A stretch of DNA of 64,000 bases from Anarhynchus alexandrinus (taxonomy: Eukaryota > Chordata > Aves > Charadriiformes > Charadriidae), in contig VUYV01000062.1 of assembly GCA_008711295.1 (NCBI GenBank), forward strand, positions 1,145,309 through 1,209,308, read 5' to 3'. A program made the translations under genes and the position numbers. Under the pieces are notes generated by a model, which was given only the letters and a program-made list of their open reading frames with translations, was not told the DNA's origin and did no database searches. Positions 1-13,992 of this stretch are shown in pieces; position 1 is the stretch's first letter; each line of letters starts with the position of its first letter.

Positions 1-1366
1 CATTTCTATGTGTATGTATGTGTTTTATACATACATTGCTGCAGTTCAAAGCTTGTTTTACTTTTCCATAGAAGTTTTCAGTTTCCTGTAATACATACCC
101 GCCCAGGATGTCTTTTTACATTTGTAGTAAATACTTAAAATAGAAGGATGAAATAGACGTTAGAAGACCTACCAAACCATTTATAAAAGGACAAAGAAGT
201 CATGTCAATGCAAGAAAGTAGCTCACATGGGATCAAATGCATCTCTGCTTTAACCTGACAGTTTCCATGCAATGCAACGGGTACGCTGCTGGCACATCAC
301 AGACACACAACACCTGAGCTGGCAGGGAAGGGAAAAAAGTGACTAAAAGGGGGTGTGATAATCAAATGCTGTCCTTAAAATGGATATCCCAAAACACACA
401 CCTGCTACACGTGAAGCTATTCTCAAGAGTGCAGCGCAGAGTTTAAAACGAGCATTTTCTCAATGAAAACTCCCAGACTACACAACTGCTGCACTCCTCC
501 TCCAACGTATCTCATACAGCATGTGCCATGTGCTACAAAAATGTAATATTCCAAAGGAGAACAGTTTCATAAAGCCTATAAGAGCACTGGAAACATCACC
601 AATAGAAAAGCAGTGCTGAAAACATATTTTAGATATTATTAGCGTAACAAAAATCCAGGAATCAAGCCCGATTTTTCACATACATAGACACAGAACACAA
701 AGGTTTTGCTGAATCATTGTGCTTGATTCTTAGAAGTGCCCTTTTTAAGAGGCACTCTACCTAAGTATATACAGCTTAACCTTATTTCGGAAGTTCCACA
801 TTTCTCTATATCATCCTTAGAGTATTAAACAGCTTAATTAGAATCAAAATAAAATGCATGACATTTTTCACCTGGCTAAAAGAGTGAAGGATTTAAGACA
901 TTTTATTTTGATATATTTTAAAAAAGGAAGACTTGGAATAATTACCCGTGCCTACTATTTTCAAAGTGTGATTTGTTGAAAAATGTATTAAATAGAGCAG
1001 CAAGTCAATTATGATGAAAGTTAGACAAATAATAACAGAAGTCCATTCTTGAACTTTTTACCTCAACAGAAATAAAAATAATTCTTATGTAAGCTGACCA
1101 AAGGAAAGAGGACAAGCAGCGGAAAAAGAATGGGAGAAAAATTAAAAGATAGAAGGCGTTAGGATTTATTTTAGAAATTTATTTGTTCTTTTGCAGCATT
1201 TCCCCACTGAATCTCACCAAGAAAACAGGGGCTAAAAGGTGTGCAAGTGAAAAAAAATTCTCAGTCTTAATAAAAATGAAGAATCATGCAATCAACAGGG
1301 TATTTTCAGAGGTTGAATGCTTGTATCAAAAACAGTAAAGTAAAAGTTTTGGGCACGGAGCCTCAC

Positions 1367-1440
1367 CTTCCTGTGGGAGCTTTCTCCCATTTACCAGGCA
1401 GTCAACTGACATGGTCTTCTTCAATACCTCCATCAGAGGA
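1367..1440 (-). other. Candidate internal exon (splice-site evidence only)
   Basis: On the minus strand the segment is preceded by a pyrimidine-leaning tract ending TGCCTAG and followed by a donor reading GAAG|GTGAGG. The 74-nt interval is open in one frame for 24 codons (peptide begins PLMEVLKKTMSVDCLV), with a stop just upstream of the acceptor. Such intervals also arise by chance in AT-rich DNA, and I recognise no homology. It could belong to the same minus-strand transcript as the 3'-UTR-like block near 4.6-5.8 kb only if that block is not terminal. Confidence 0.12.
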
Positions 1441-4400
1441 CTAGGCAGTACAGAAATTCACTGGGAAGCAACTCAGTGCTTCTGTAACCTGCCACAAGAT
1501 AAAAGTTAAGGCCTTGGTTTTGCACTATGATCTGCTGGACTTCTTTCCTGTCTTCAAGAGAAAAGGTGACATGCTGTATGTTGGAGGGCAGAGGGCACTT
1601 ATCAACCTAGGCCAACTGATCTCTGGGAACTCTCCCTGAATGAGATTAACCTGTTTTCTAAGGCTCTCTATCCCACAAAGTCTTCAGAAAAAAATCACCT
1701 TAGTATCACTAGTTGAAAGGATTGGGAATTTGTTTATAAGCCTCTTCGAAACCATTTATGACTACTGTAAATCCCACAGCAAATTTTAAACCCCAAGTAA
1801 CTACAAAAATTTACATCAGCCACAGCCAAAAAAGTTGCATTTTTAACATTTTAATCTAATTCTCATGCAGACTCAGATGACAAACTGAAAGCACAGAGTC
1901 AATTTCTTGTAATTAACGATTTATAACATCTGATGGCCCAGACAACTAAAATTTATCTTTTCTTATACCTCTCAAGAAAAATCACCTTATGTGCTGAGAA
2001 CACAGAAAAAGTGAAATCTTTCATCAACCTCAGTATTGGTTTCAGTTAAGAACACAAAATTGGTTTAATCTTATACAAGTTATGTAGTTCCAAGCTGATT
2101 CCTTAAGAACATAAATATTTTAAATTGCCAACTCGCCTTTGAATGAATCTCTTGATTTTTTTAAAATTAAATCCGAATTACTCAATTTCAAGTACAACAT
2201 TTTGCTGAATTTTAATTTAGCAAAACCTTCATTGAAATGTTCTTGTTGCTTCTGTTCTCTGCATGTGTAGGGCATATCCTTTATAAATTGGTTTACTACA
2301 AGCCTACAACCACTTTTACAGGAAACAGAGTGAATGAAAGGGGAAACACTCACATCAGCCCATCCCCTTCCCCAGGAAAGTGGGTTGGAATCTAACAGCA
2401 GTGCAGGTCTGGTCCTGGGTCAGCAGTTCACCCAATTTGAAGTGTCAATATCGCAAAGAGTTTTTATGAGAAACAAAAGATTTTTAATTGTTTAAGGAGT
2501 CATAAGCACTTTAGCATTGATACTGCCAGCCTTCTAGGTGCTAAAACACAGTCTGGACTCAAACTTTGATACATGTTACACCATTTGGGGGATTTGGAAT
2601 TAAGTTCCAGCATTGCATATAGCACAATATTAAATCACACACAATGCACTATAAGCAATCCTCCGCTGGCCCAATCTACTAAAATGATTTATGCGCAGAA
2701 AGTTTAACTGTACAGCAGGGAGACTGCTGCACATTTGCACCTTCACAAAGAACCCTTGTCAAGCAAGTCAGTGGTATAAATGCCATTTGGGCAGGTTTTA
2801 GACTGGCGTGAGATTTAGAGTTTCGAAATAAACCCACCTTCTTTCAATATGAAAGAACAACAAACATATTATATGGAAAGTGTGCAGTTTCTTATGCACA
2901 AACATATAAATACATTTTATGGCAGTAACATAACAAAAAAAAAAAGCCAGCATTAAATAAAAGACTTGCCATAATGCCACCTGTTGTTACTCCTTGGAGT
3001 GATTAAAATATGACTTTGCCATGCTGAAGTGTCTCTCCTCCCCCTCACACCAGCAAACCCTTTCTTCTTCTGCATTTGTTATACATTCTCATTTATATTA
3101 TCTGTCTAGCTGTCCATCCTTAGATTCTAATGTGCTTAGAACAGGCACTTTTCCTTCTTGACCATTCAATGAGCACTGCAGTTGGTGGTACCACGGACAA
3201 ACATTAAATGAACCTCTCTGAAAAGAGACAACTGTAAGAGGGAATTCTATTGTGTGAAACAAACGTTCCCACGGAAGACAGCTAAGGTACTTAACTGAAC
3301 TAGTTTTTACTCAAAAGACTATTCAAAATATTGAAACACTCCTCTGCACATTGTTTGCTTGCACAGAGACATATACAGTGCATTTTTAGGGGCCTCATCC
3401 TGACACCCTTTCAGAAGCACAAGCTTCCGTTGATATTTTAACAGGAAATGTGACTCATGTAACTGTTTCGGGAAGTTTAATCAATGCCTTTAAAAATAAG
3501 TCAACACCAGAAATGGGAGTTGGTTTGTGATTCCTCCTTAAAAAGCTGGTTATAGAGTAAGGGAAAGATTTTTAAGCAAAACCGTATTTCATCTTACAAA
3601 GGGAACAGTGCATGAATGAAAAACGGGGGCTACAGGCTGACAGTATCTCTAGAGCACCTGCTTTCTGCCCTGCTGTAAATTTAAGTAACCTTGCAGCATG
3701 CAGTAACTTTGAAATTAGAACCTGTCAGAAAATACTTTCTATATTATTTGTGTTTGTGCCTGCAAGTTTAGCTTTTCTGTTTGAGGATCTCCATCTAGTT
3801 TTATACAATTTGTGAGAAAAATTATTTCCGTGAAGCTTCACTAAAGTGGCAAAACAATTCCACAATTAAAAACCTCGTGGGAAAAAAAAAATTTACATGA
3901 GTTGTATTCAGGTACAGCTGTGAAAAGGGTATGCACAATTTGCTGCGAAGCTCCACTCACACCCCCTCCAATCCAGTACCCTTTTGCCCTCAGCATCCAC
4001 CTTCTCCCCTGTTGAAATCAAGAATGCAGAGTGGATATTGAAATTAACTAGTACAGTAAGTGAACTGCAGAATTAGTGCCAGTCTAGCAAATTAAACAAG
4101 GGAATAACCTAAATTTTTTTCCATTTTTCCTTTTTTATTTCCAACAAATTAGAGGGCTCCAGTAGATTTTATCAAATACTGAGCTCCCCACTCTCTTTCT
4201 CAAACTGTATAAATGCCTTGAACTCCCAAAAGAACATCACCATTCCTTAGCCCCATGTAGTTCTCTTTCATTTACCCACTTCCACAGCACCATTTTCAAA
4301 GACTTATTTTAGCCAAAGGGAACAAAAGTGGAAATCCTGAAAGGAGATCTGCAGATTTTTCCAGAATTTTTACTCTGCCCCTCCACCAACTGCCCACAAG

Positions 4401-4579
4401 ACCTCAACTCCCCCGCTGGGATATCCTTTATGGATTAAAACAAAGGACGAGCCTCACAAGTCTTCCACCGCAATGGTAGCCACAATAGTTTAGTCACCCT
4501 CTCTGAACACAAAAGAGAAGCCTAGCCTCACCTTTGAAGTTATAAGCTTTAGTCAAATTCCAGAAAACAACAGACAGAC

Positions 4580-5783
4580 ATGACAATATATTATATAATT
4601 TATTTTGTGAACTACACAGAGGCACACATATACTATGTGATCTGATCGGACACAAGTGCAAAAGAGGTATCAACTACCAGGTTGAAAGAGTTTTCTTTAA
4701 AAAGCAGTACTAAACTAAACAAATAAAATTTACAAATAGCCTCACAAAACAACACTAAACATTTACAAAAATAAGGAATATGTTTCTTTAATGCTTAAGC
4801 CATTCAAAATTGGGCCCCAAGTGTTGTGCGAGGCTAACTACAATAGAGCGCCTGCAGGCTGCTTCAGAACTGCACAGGCACTGAATGCAAAAAAGAACCA
4901 CAGTGCTTCCATGGTGGCATCAGTTCCAATTCAAGCACAATAATAGGGCAGAGCACAGTATTCTTCACTTGCATCACAAAAGGAAAAGACCTGCAATCTT
5001 AAATTTTGCGTACATACCCTAAAATGGATGCTAAAAAACCCACAACAAAAAAACACAACCCTAATTTACACAGGGTTACCCGCACACAAATTACAAACCT
5101 CTACTTTATATATGCGACCAATTAATTTATTGCAAATCTTCCTTCCCTATAATATAATTTTCCTTGCTTTCAAATAACCCGTAATTTCCAACCACTCCCA
5201 TGGCACAATTTAACCTAAATAAATCCATTCAGGTATGCTCCTGTCATCAGTTATTTTGCAGAGTGCTAAATTCTAACTATGTATTACAGAGTTAATTTCC
5301 TACATAGATATGACATTACTGCGTGATACAAATAAAAGGCCCGTTTCAGTGATAAATTTATTCTGGTGAGAACTGAAAGCTTAACCTACAGCTACTTCTC
5401 TACAACTCTGGAACAAGACCATATACAGTGCCAGTAACTCTGCCCACAGTGGTAACTTTAGAAGAGGCCATCACTGGTACCTGCTCTGTTCTTATGATGC
5501 AGCTACACACAGTATGCCACCCCGGGATACTCTGCACATGTAAAAGCAGAAGATTTTGAAAGGTGACAAATCTGACCATGTATCAAGCTGATCCTACATG
5601 CTGTGCCTCTAGAATGGCAATATTCTTCAGGATCAGGAAATAGCTTGCTAAGTCATAAAAATGCAGATCTCGCCAAGATGGCAAGTAAAGACTAATAAAT
5701 AATGGAACATCTTTTACCAGGTCTAAGCTATGCTATACAGAAGCAAGTGGGGCATTTTTTTATCTGTGGAAAAGCTCATCTTT
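4580..5783 (-). other. Candidate terminal exon with 3' UTR
   Basis: On the minus strand a long pyrimidine tract (about 5784-5810, rich in TCT/TTC) ends in AAG and is followed by a short open frame ending in TAG at 5723-5725; the last residues read MSFSTDKKMPHLLLYSIA. From there to about 4600 the minus strand is T-rich and UTR-like. An AATAAA signal lies at 4599-4604 (complement), implying cleavage near 4580. No protein family is recognised. The AAG acceptor is less favoured than CAG or TAG, so this remains a weak inference. Confidence 0.15.
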
Positions 5784-7016
5784 GTGAAAGAAGAGGCAGA
5801 GATAATTTTAAAGAAGAAAGCAAGGAGACCACTGGAAACAGGAGTCCTGGAAGACAATTGATGAAATACGGCCTGATTGAAGCCTCTGATCATTAATTTG
5901 CAAAGAATCCAGTGTCTTGTTTTGCAACATCCTTTAAGAAAATGCGTATCAGTGACATGATATCTGAGTGCAACAGTGCACATGGGATGATATCCTGATA
6001 TAGCCATACATGTGTTTTTTAAAGCTAAAAAAAGACCATTTTGACTATGTACTCTGAGGTCTTAGATGAAAAAGGACATAGACTTTCACTCAGTAACACT
6101 TCTGCTGAGCTCTCTAGATCTTAGATGCATTAGAACATGTGTCTCAAGAAAATTACAGTGTTTAAATCAAGACTTCAAGTGACAGAGAACCTACTGGGGC
6201 AAGATGTTCCAATGGTTAATTACACTATGTTCATTATGGTACATAGGGCAAAACTACTCTGCTCAGGAGACATATTAAAGTCACTAGAGGACAACAACCT
6301 AATCTGCTAGTTCCAATTTACTTTGTGAAAGAAATTCAGGCTAAAAAGGCAAGGCATACACACTCTTTCTTAAAGCCGGAGGTGGCATACTATATTCCAC
6401 AAATGAGCGTAACCTCCTCTTATCTCCTTAATTATGCCCAACATATCATCCATCTCTGTTTAAAATATGTACCTATTCCTGTGTAACCCAATGTGAAGTC
6501 TCAAGTTGGAAAAGACTGTACAGTTCATCATTTCAGACCAGATGACACAAGGAAGAAGACTCAAACAAATGCTTTTCATCTGAAAACACTGAATAGCACA
6601 CAAAATAACAATCTAATAACCTAATGCAACGCAAGTCCTTAGGAGCTGAAACACAGCAGCTTTTTAGTAACACGAACTGTTTAGGACAAGAAGAGATTAA
6701 TATTTTATCCCTACTGAATTTCATGGGGAATTTTGATAAGAATGTAATTTCCCAAGCGGACTAACAAGCCAAGCCTGTGAGGAGGTGTAACACCCCTTCT
6801 GTACGTGAAGCAGCCTCAAATCTATAGTTATCACACATGTTAAAGAGTTCAGTTTCACATATCATCCAAAGTCAGTGCTCCAGCTACATACTGGCTCCTA
6901 ACGCTGTTCTTGGCACTGTTTATAAGCAGAGTACCATTCAATTTAGTCTTGAGCATCATCTAAATGCTTTGCATAGGACATTTATCCTAAGGGACATCCC
7001 AGATGACTACACTCAC

Positions 7017-7062
7017 CTTCTAAAATCTGGCAAGATTACAGAAGAATAGCACGTAGGATATA
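7017..7062 (-). other. Candidate internal exon (splice-site evidence only)
   Basis: The minus strand shows a strong acceptor (TTTTGTTTCTGTAG) at 7063 and a near-consensus donor (GAAG|GTGAGTGT) at 7016. The 46-nt interval is open in one of three frames for about 14 codons. Both splice sites are good, but the interval is short and no homology is recognised. It sits about 90 bp from the CR1 insertion. Confidence 0.15.
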
Positions 7063-7151
7063 CTACAGAAACAAAATTTCATTTGGCTAGGTAAAGTATC
7101 TATTCAGACTTTTTCATCTTTAGTTTCTACACATTGTGTACGCAATACTAG

Positions 7152-8105
7152 GTTGGTACTGGGACCTGTACTGTTCAACATCTTTATCGGTGACACAGAC
7201 AGTGGGGTCGAGTGCACCCTCAGCAAGTTTGTTGATTGGAGAGGTAGACATGCTGGAGGGGAGGGATGCCATCCAGAGGGACCTGGGCAGGCTGGAGAGG
7301 TGGGCCCAAGCCAACCTCATGCAGTTCAACAAGGCCAAGTGCAAGGTCCTACATCTGGGTCGGGGCAATCCCAAGCACAAATACAGGCTCAGCGGGGAAT
7401 GGCTGGAGAGCAGCCCTGGGGAGAAGGACCTGGGTGTGCTGATTGACGAGAAGCTCAACATGAGCCAGCAATGTGCGATCGCAGCCCAGAAGGCCAACCG
7501 CATCCTGGGCTGCATCAGGAGAAGTGTGGCCAGCAGGACAAGGCAGGGATTCTGTCCCTCTGCTCCACTCTCGTGAGACCCAACCTGGAGTACAGCATCT
7601 AGCTCTGGAGTCCCCAACATAAGAAGGCCATGGACCTGCTGGAGCATGTCCAGAGGAGAACCACGAGGATGATCCGAGGGCTGGAGCATCTCTCCTATGA
7701 GGACAGGCTGAAAGGGTTGGGGCTGTTCAGCCTGGAGAAGAGAAGGCTCCAGGGAGATCTTATTGCGGCCTTCTAGTACCTAGAGGGGGCCTACAGGAGA
7801 GCTGGGGAAGGACTTTTTACTGGGGCATGTAGTGATAGGACAAGGGGGAATGGCTTTAAACTGGAAGAGGACAGGTTTAGATTAAACATTAGGAAGAAGT
7901 TTTTCACTTTAAGGGTGGTAAGGCACTGGAACAGGTTGCCCAGAGAGGTTGTTGAGGCCCCATCCCCTGGAGGTGTTCAAGGCCAGGCTGGACGTGGCCT
8001 TGGGCAACCTGGTCTAGTGGGAGGTGTCCCTGCCTATGGCAGGGGGGTTGGACTAGATGATCTTCAAGGTCCTTTCCAACCTAAACCATTCTATGATTCT
8101 ATGAA
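7152..8105 (+). mobile_element. CR1 LINE, 5'-truncated, about 0.95 kb, inactive
   Basis: CR1 elements are the dominant non-LTR retrotransposons of birds and insert mostly as 5'-truncated copies. This copy starts inside the reverse transcriptase part of ORF2 ([11 protein letters not shown]) and continues through conserved stretches such as [20 protein letters not shown] and [15 protein letters not shown]. It ends with the CR1 3' untranslated end: TTGGACTAGATGATCTTCAA followed by ATTCTATG-type octamers to about 8105. The frame is broken. Near 7228-7245 the catalytic F-A-D-D region reads F-V-D-W, consistent with a small deletion that also shifts frame. A second shift lies near 7550 and a TAG near 7600. 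The antisense open frame of 189 codons at 7120-7689 is a by-product. Identification as CR1 is confident; the subfamily is not determinable here. Confidence 0.95.
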
Positions 8106-9758
8106 TATGCATTAACAGTGAAATTTATCAATTCAGCTGCATTGTGTTTATAATAGAAATAGCCCTGTGTTCAAATCTTGAGACAAAAAGATATTTTATA
8201 TAAGATATTTTGATCTAAAAAAAACCCTCTTCAAACAGAAATGAATACTTTTACAGAAAAAATGAAGTGATTCTCTCATATCAATCATTTTCAAATAACA
8301 GTTTTACTTCTTCTGAAGCTTGTTTTTAATGGAAATCCACTTTTCTGTCACAGGCAGACATAGGTTAATTAGAAATACTCTATAAAAAATATATTTTTGT
8401 TTGATTTCTCTGTAATCATGATATGTGTCTTCCTAGAATGGAGAACCAAGAATTTTTAATATTAGGATTACAAATAAACATTTAACCTAACAGAGTACTG
8501 CAATTTCTGTACTGAAACCTTTTCCCACATTTAAAACATTTACAGTGATGTAGGCTTATGCATGAAGTTAAACAAATACGTACTCTTAAATTACTTTAAG
8601 AGAGTAATTCAGACAGAAATTCACTCTAAAAAGCTTTTAGTGCACATTTTAGGATATTCAGCACAACATAAAAATCACTGCAGTAACAGGATGCAAAGCA
8701 CTGTACTGGCATCAAATCACTCCAGTGGATCAATATCGTTCAAAGAATTTTTAAGAGGAAAACCTCACAAGGATCGTGTAACTGCAATCTTCAGCCTGTG
8801 CGTCTGTCAGCCCACAGCTCTTTGCATCACTTTCTTCTTATCCTCTTCTCGCTATTAATGCTTCCAGATCATTAATCGCCCCTTGGTGTTCTCATGGTAT
8901 TACCCCCCTGCGGCCCCAGGTGCTTCCTCAGCTCCCTGCAACCCACCGTAACCCCAAACAAAACGGCCTCCAACAGCTCAACACCAGCATGGCTGCACTG
9001 ACCAAGCAGAGGCAACTGTAAGAAAGAGTATGTGGCTTTTGAACACATTTCTCAGTCTAATGAGGATTCTGGCAGAGCAAGATGAACGAGTATGATGGTT
9101 TTCTCAAACAGTGACATCTTAAGTGAGCTGCCGACCATTTTGCAATAGGACTGGTACCTTATAGCACACCGTGCGAGTGAGCAGATGAGATGAAACACAA
9201 TCTGGGATACCGAGCAAAAGGCTCATCGCACACGCGTCTAGCCCTTGTGAGATGGTGACTTGCTGCACGCTCACAGCTGAACTGGAGGGATTTGTAATGT
9301 CATGCGAACTGTCAATGCACTGATGCTGAACGGCAATCCACTGACTAACGATCTGTAGAGCATGGATATACAAGCTTTACATTGGGGTAACTGCCCTGAT
9401 ACACTCGTACCAGGGCTAACATCTATCACACTGAGCTGTAGTTTACACTCAAGGAAAAAAAAAACAAACCCAAACAACCACATATGAACAACCCACATAG
9501 GGGATGCTATCCAATAAGCATCAAAGCATACCAAACACAGAGACATTATGTGTGGTTTTTGAAAGAGTATATTCTCTTTACCTATTCAGTTTTGCACAGA
9601 GGTCTGAAATTAAACAGGCTAATTTCTTGGCTAAGAAAACAGATTGTCAGAAGAGTGTTGACCTTGTAAAACAGGCTATCACGTATCTGGAATTTCTCGT
9701 GTATACATTTTTTTCAGACAGAAAAGCAAAGTCACCTTCTATTCTAGATTCAGCCAAG

Positions 9759-9826
9759 ATTTCCAGGTATAAGGACATGGATATACATGGGTATTTCCAG
9801 GTATAAGGACATGGGTATACATCCCA
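9759..9826. repeat. Tandem duplication, 34-bp unit, two copies
   Basis: Positions 9759-9792 and 9793-9826 are adjacent near-copies beginning ATTTCCAGGTATAAGGACAT. They differ at one base in the middle and in the last few bases (GGGT against CCCA). Two copies this similar point to a fairly recent local duplication. Confidence 0.85.
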
Positions 9827-12527
9827 GGAAATGCCAGATATGCTCAGATACATTTTTTTCCTGGTGGTCTGAATATATACAGGAAATCCAGCAGCATACA
9901 TTTCTAATCACCTTATTGGTAGTGATTTGTGTTTAGTCTTAAACACATAAAAATGTTTTATTCTAAGAAGAAGTAACCAGGCCATCCTTGATCATTGGAG
10001 GAAGCTTTGGAGGCTCAGAAACTCTTTCGAAGATGAGATGTGTGGAGACACATTACTTTGAAAGGCTATACACAAAAATCAAATTATGTGCACACTTCTG
10101 TATTTCATATAGTTAACAGTATTAGGGTTAATTTCTCCTCTGCAAATTGGGATGTTTGCTGTCAGACCATTATGTGGAAGTGTAGAGAATAATGAATTAA
10201 TACAGTTACCATTAGTTTTCAGGTTTATCTTCAAGTAAGACACTACTGGTCAAGTACAGGAAGTCAAGGGAAACAAGTACACGAAAATAGCTTGTCCAGA
10301 GTGTGAAGCAAACTGGAGCATCAGCAAGCTGGAGTAAGAAATATGCCACAACTGCATGAACAGACTGTGCTTTGGGTCAGACATGCAAATGATGTCAGCA
10401 CAGACAGTAAAGACCTCTTCTGACTGACTAATAAAGCCTGTCTCATTTTAAGAAGCCTGTCCTAACATTGCAGAAAACATCCGCTGTTGCAACGTTGCAA
10501 ATTCCTTCGGATGCAGTGTGAGAACCTCAGTAAGAAATATGGATTGTGAAGCCAGAATTCAGCTTCGGAGTGGGTAAGTTCCAGGCTCTCAAATTAAAAA
10601 GGAAATAGCTTTGTGATAGACATATGAAAGCTGGATGCAAACTTGCCTTGTTCACTGGAGATATTTAACACAAATAAAATCTTACCATCTGATAATGATA
10701 CAACCTGTAATACTTCGTATCAATCCCAGACACAATATATTCCTGGATATCTCATAAATCATATTGAGTGCCATGACAATAGGTAATTTTGCAAGTTGCT
10801 GAGCACAGAATATCTGTATTAAATAAAAGCTATGCATTAAAATCTATTTTTAAAAGTATTTTCCTCTCTCTTTGTTAAGTTCTCCACCCCCCAAAAGTAA
10901 TTATTATCTATCCTTCTTCCCCCCACATATCCAATGACATAATGAAAGGGAAGCTATAGTGCTGATCTAGAATCTAGGACTTCTGCATAAACTACAATTT
11001 GAAGCAAATCTGATTTCAGTCTTTATCTAATTAAGAAAATTTTATATATTTCTTTAACACTTATAAGCTCGTAACCCACCTTCCATATAACACACTGCAG
11101 AGTTACCGATTTAATGAACTGAAAGGACAGCTCATAAAACCCCAAACCCCAATTTTGGGGATATATCACAATCTACTAAGTCAGAATATTAAACATTAAA
11201 ATTATTACTATAATTATTACCCTTTTAGCAACACAGAGGTGAGACATCAATTTTGAATTAGATGTCTATATTGAACTCAAAGCCAAAGTAAACAGAGCAT
11301 GTAATTTTAACGTGCTTACTTAGACCTGTACAATTTTCAAACTTTAAAAAAAGCTACAAACCAGACATCTCTACAGGAAAAATAAAAACAAAATAAAAAT
11401 TCCCCATGGCTCAGATCCAGCCATCAGACATAAATTCAAAGAATCAAAAAACATGCATTTGAATTGCTCTTTTACAAGTGGCCAGTAAGGCACTTTGTGA
11501 AAATTACTCGTTTTCAAATGATATTTAAGTCTTACTTCGAGAGGAAAAACTCTTTCAAAGAATAATAGATTTTTTTTTATTCCATCTTCAATGGTCAGAT
11601 TTCCATAATATGAACTGCTTGATAGTCACTTTCCCTTTAAATTATTTTTTAACCATACAGGCAGTCACATCTGATTTCTGATTCTCCTTACCTTACTTTT
11701 CCTTTCAATTACTTCAGTTCTTAATACGAACAATAAGAGTGCTCATTGCATGTCCTCTGTGGGACTCCTGGAACTTAGATACTCAATAGACAGGTGCATA
11801 GATAAGGATTCAAAGTCTTTGTTCCACTGTCCAGACAGAATATGTTTAATCTTTTTTCTACCTTTTCTATGTCATTTAAACTTTAACCTAGTAGTAACTT
11901 TTACTGCCTTGATTCACAATTCAAAGGTATAAAGATGAAAAGTCCTTGCCTTGGAACGTAGCTTGAAAACTTCATTCTTAGTCTGTATTTCTTTTGAACT
12001 TCTTCTTGTGGTTTTTGTCTTTATTTTTCCAGGGTGCCAACTTTACAGTATAGGACTTTCCAAACCTAACAGCAGGGCTACTTGGAAGGAAGAAAAGTAG
12101 AGCAAAATTTGCCCAGAACCAGCTCACCTTAATGGAAAATATTTAAATTACTGACCAGGGTTGATTAGAGGGTGGTCAGTCCATTTTCCCCCCATCTTTG
12201 AAATATGCCGCTAGTGACAGACTCTTTATATAATTGTAAACATACGCATTAGCCAATTAAGCATGGGACAAAGATCCATTATAAAAGTAATAAAAGAATC
12301 ACATTCTGTATGGCACAAAACACATCACAATTAATCGTACAGAAATAATAATTTACAGTAGCAAGCATGATGTGTAAGTAATGTGTCTGGGTACCTAAAA
12401 GAAGAAACCTTTTACAATAGTTGACATAGATGTTAAAAACATACTAATTTCTGAGCAGATATACAAATTTCTGGAAAATTCAAATACCTTCCAGGAGCAT
12501 GAAAGGTGGTGCTGCCATATGTCACTC

Positions 12528-12564
12528 TGATTCAGTCATGATTCAGTGATCATGCTGATTCAGT
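12528..12564. repeat. Three copies of TGATTCAGT
   Basis: The nonamer TGATTCAGT occurs at 12528-12536, 12539-12547 and 12556-12564, separated by 2 and 8 bases. It may be a degenerate micro-duplication or a cluster of related binding sites; nothing decides between them. Confidence 0.6.
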
Positions 12565-13992
12565 AATGCACCAAGCTGCTAAGCAAGGTGCCAGAGGCGT
12601 GGGCACACATGCTGATCTGGTGCCTTACTCCAAGGGGACTAGCTACCAATAGAAAGGTGAGACACCAACCAGCTCAGTTTGCCAGAGGTCACCTGCGAGA
12701 GCCCATCTTGCTACTTCTAACTTTGTATGGGAGCTACCGTAAGAAATAAAAGATTTCTCCGATTCTTAAAATGTATTGCCTTTCACCTCTCTCTTCGTTT
12801 AGGGAGAGGAAAAAAATGCAAGTCGGAAATGGTGTATCATGCCCATTATCTGAACTGCTTTTTAAAGCTATTAGCTGGAAGAGCTCACTTTTGTAGCTCC
12901 TTTAAGACCTTCTAACAAGACTGTCACTCAGCTGTGAAAAGCAGCATTGCTTGCCCACTGCTAAGAAAAAACCCAGCAAGGCCAGGAGGATGCTCTGCAC
13001 CTCTCCCAGCATCGCTCCCTAGAGTCCAATTACCATATCCTGCAGTCAGGCTAGGTGAAGAGCAATCTGCACTTCTGGGCATGGGGCTCGCTCGGGTGAC
13101 CACATAAAAATAAAAACAGCTTTATATAGCTAAAGCCAAGTGGTCGTGTGTTCCTTGGAATAAGACAACCTGCAGAGATGGTGATCCAGGTTGGCTGCAG
13201 AATTTTCCAGGGCCCTACAACACTTTTAAAGACCGAGCTGGATCATTTTCATCCATACAACACAAACAGTATTCATATATTTACTTATTACACAAGGATT
13301 TTAATAAGTGCACAGCAAAGAGACGGTTGTGTCCATCTAGCACCCTTTAAGCAATTACTATACTTTCATATCAGGAAATTATGTCCTATCCCCCCTCTTT
13401 AAGGAACTACCATTAAATCTAAAAATGACATATTGTGATATCTAGCCCAAGTATTGCTTAGTATCTTATTAAAACTACTACTTTCTGAATAAAAACTGAA
13501 AGTCATTCAGTTTTTTCAAGAAAACACCCATTGCTTACAGATGTTAGCACATCTTTTAAACTACTCCAGAGTTACTAGAGCGCTGTACTGAAGTTATCTT
13601 TACCAATTAAAGGGAGATCAAATGAATGCCCCCTTCAACAAGGTGAAAGCCATCAGGAAGGCAGGATTACAGCATGCAGACTGTCAGGTAGCAATGTGAT
13701 TACCAACATAAATCCTGAAGCTATAAAAAGCATTTAAAGTAATTATGTAAAGGATATGCCCTCACACTCTATCATTTAAAAACCATTTAACTCATAATTA
13801 AAATTTACTAACAGATGTAAACTCTTTTCAAACACAAAACTGATGTCCGTCACTGCATTCTCCATGCCTTGAAAGAAAATTCAATTTTAATTTATAGAGC
13901 CATACAAACTTCTGAAGTGCTTCATTCACCATTCAGTCTAAATTTATAACCAGGCAATAAAAAATTAAAGGGCATACATATACCGTACTTAC

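Larger units (their letters stand above)
1..7151. other. AT-rich non-coding stretch, no gene recognised
   Basis: Mostly AT-rich sequence with stops in all frames at ordinary density; open frames are all under 100 codons and none resembles a known protein. It holds two low-confidence minus-strand exon candidates and one 3'-UTR-like block, listed separately. No interspersed repeat was recognised before the CR1 copy that begins near 7152. It could be intronic or intergenic; nothing in the sequence decides this. Confidence 0.6.

Noticed and set aside
7120..7689. 189-codon open frame on -
   Set aside because: It is antisense to the CR1 reverse transcriptase remnant.
10160..10480. Possible second LTR around an AATAAAGCCTGTC signal near 10431
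   Set aside because: No matching TG...CA inverted ends or flanking duplication were found, so the signal alone is not enough.
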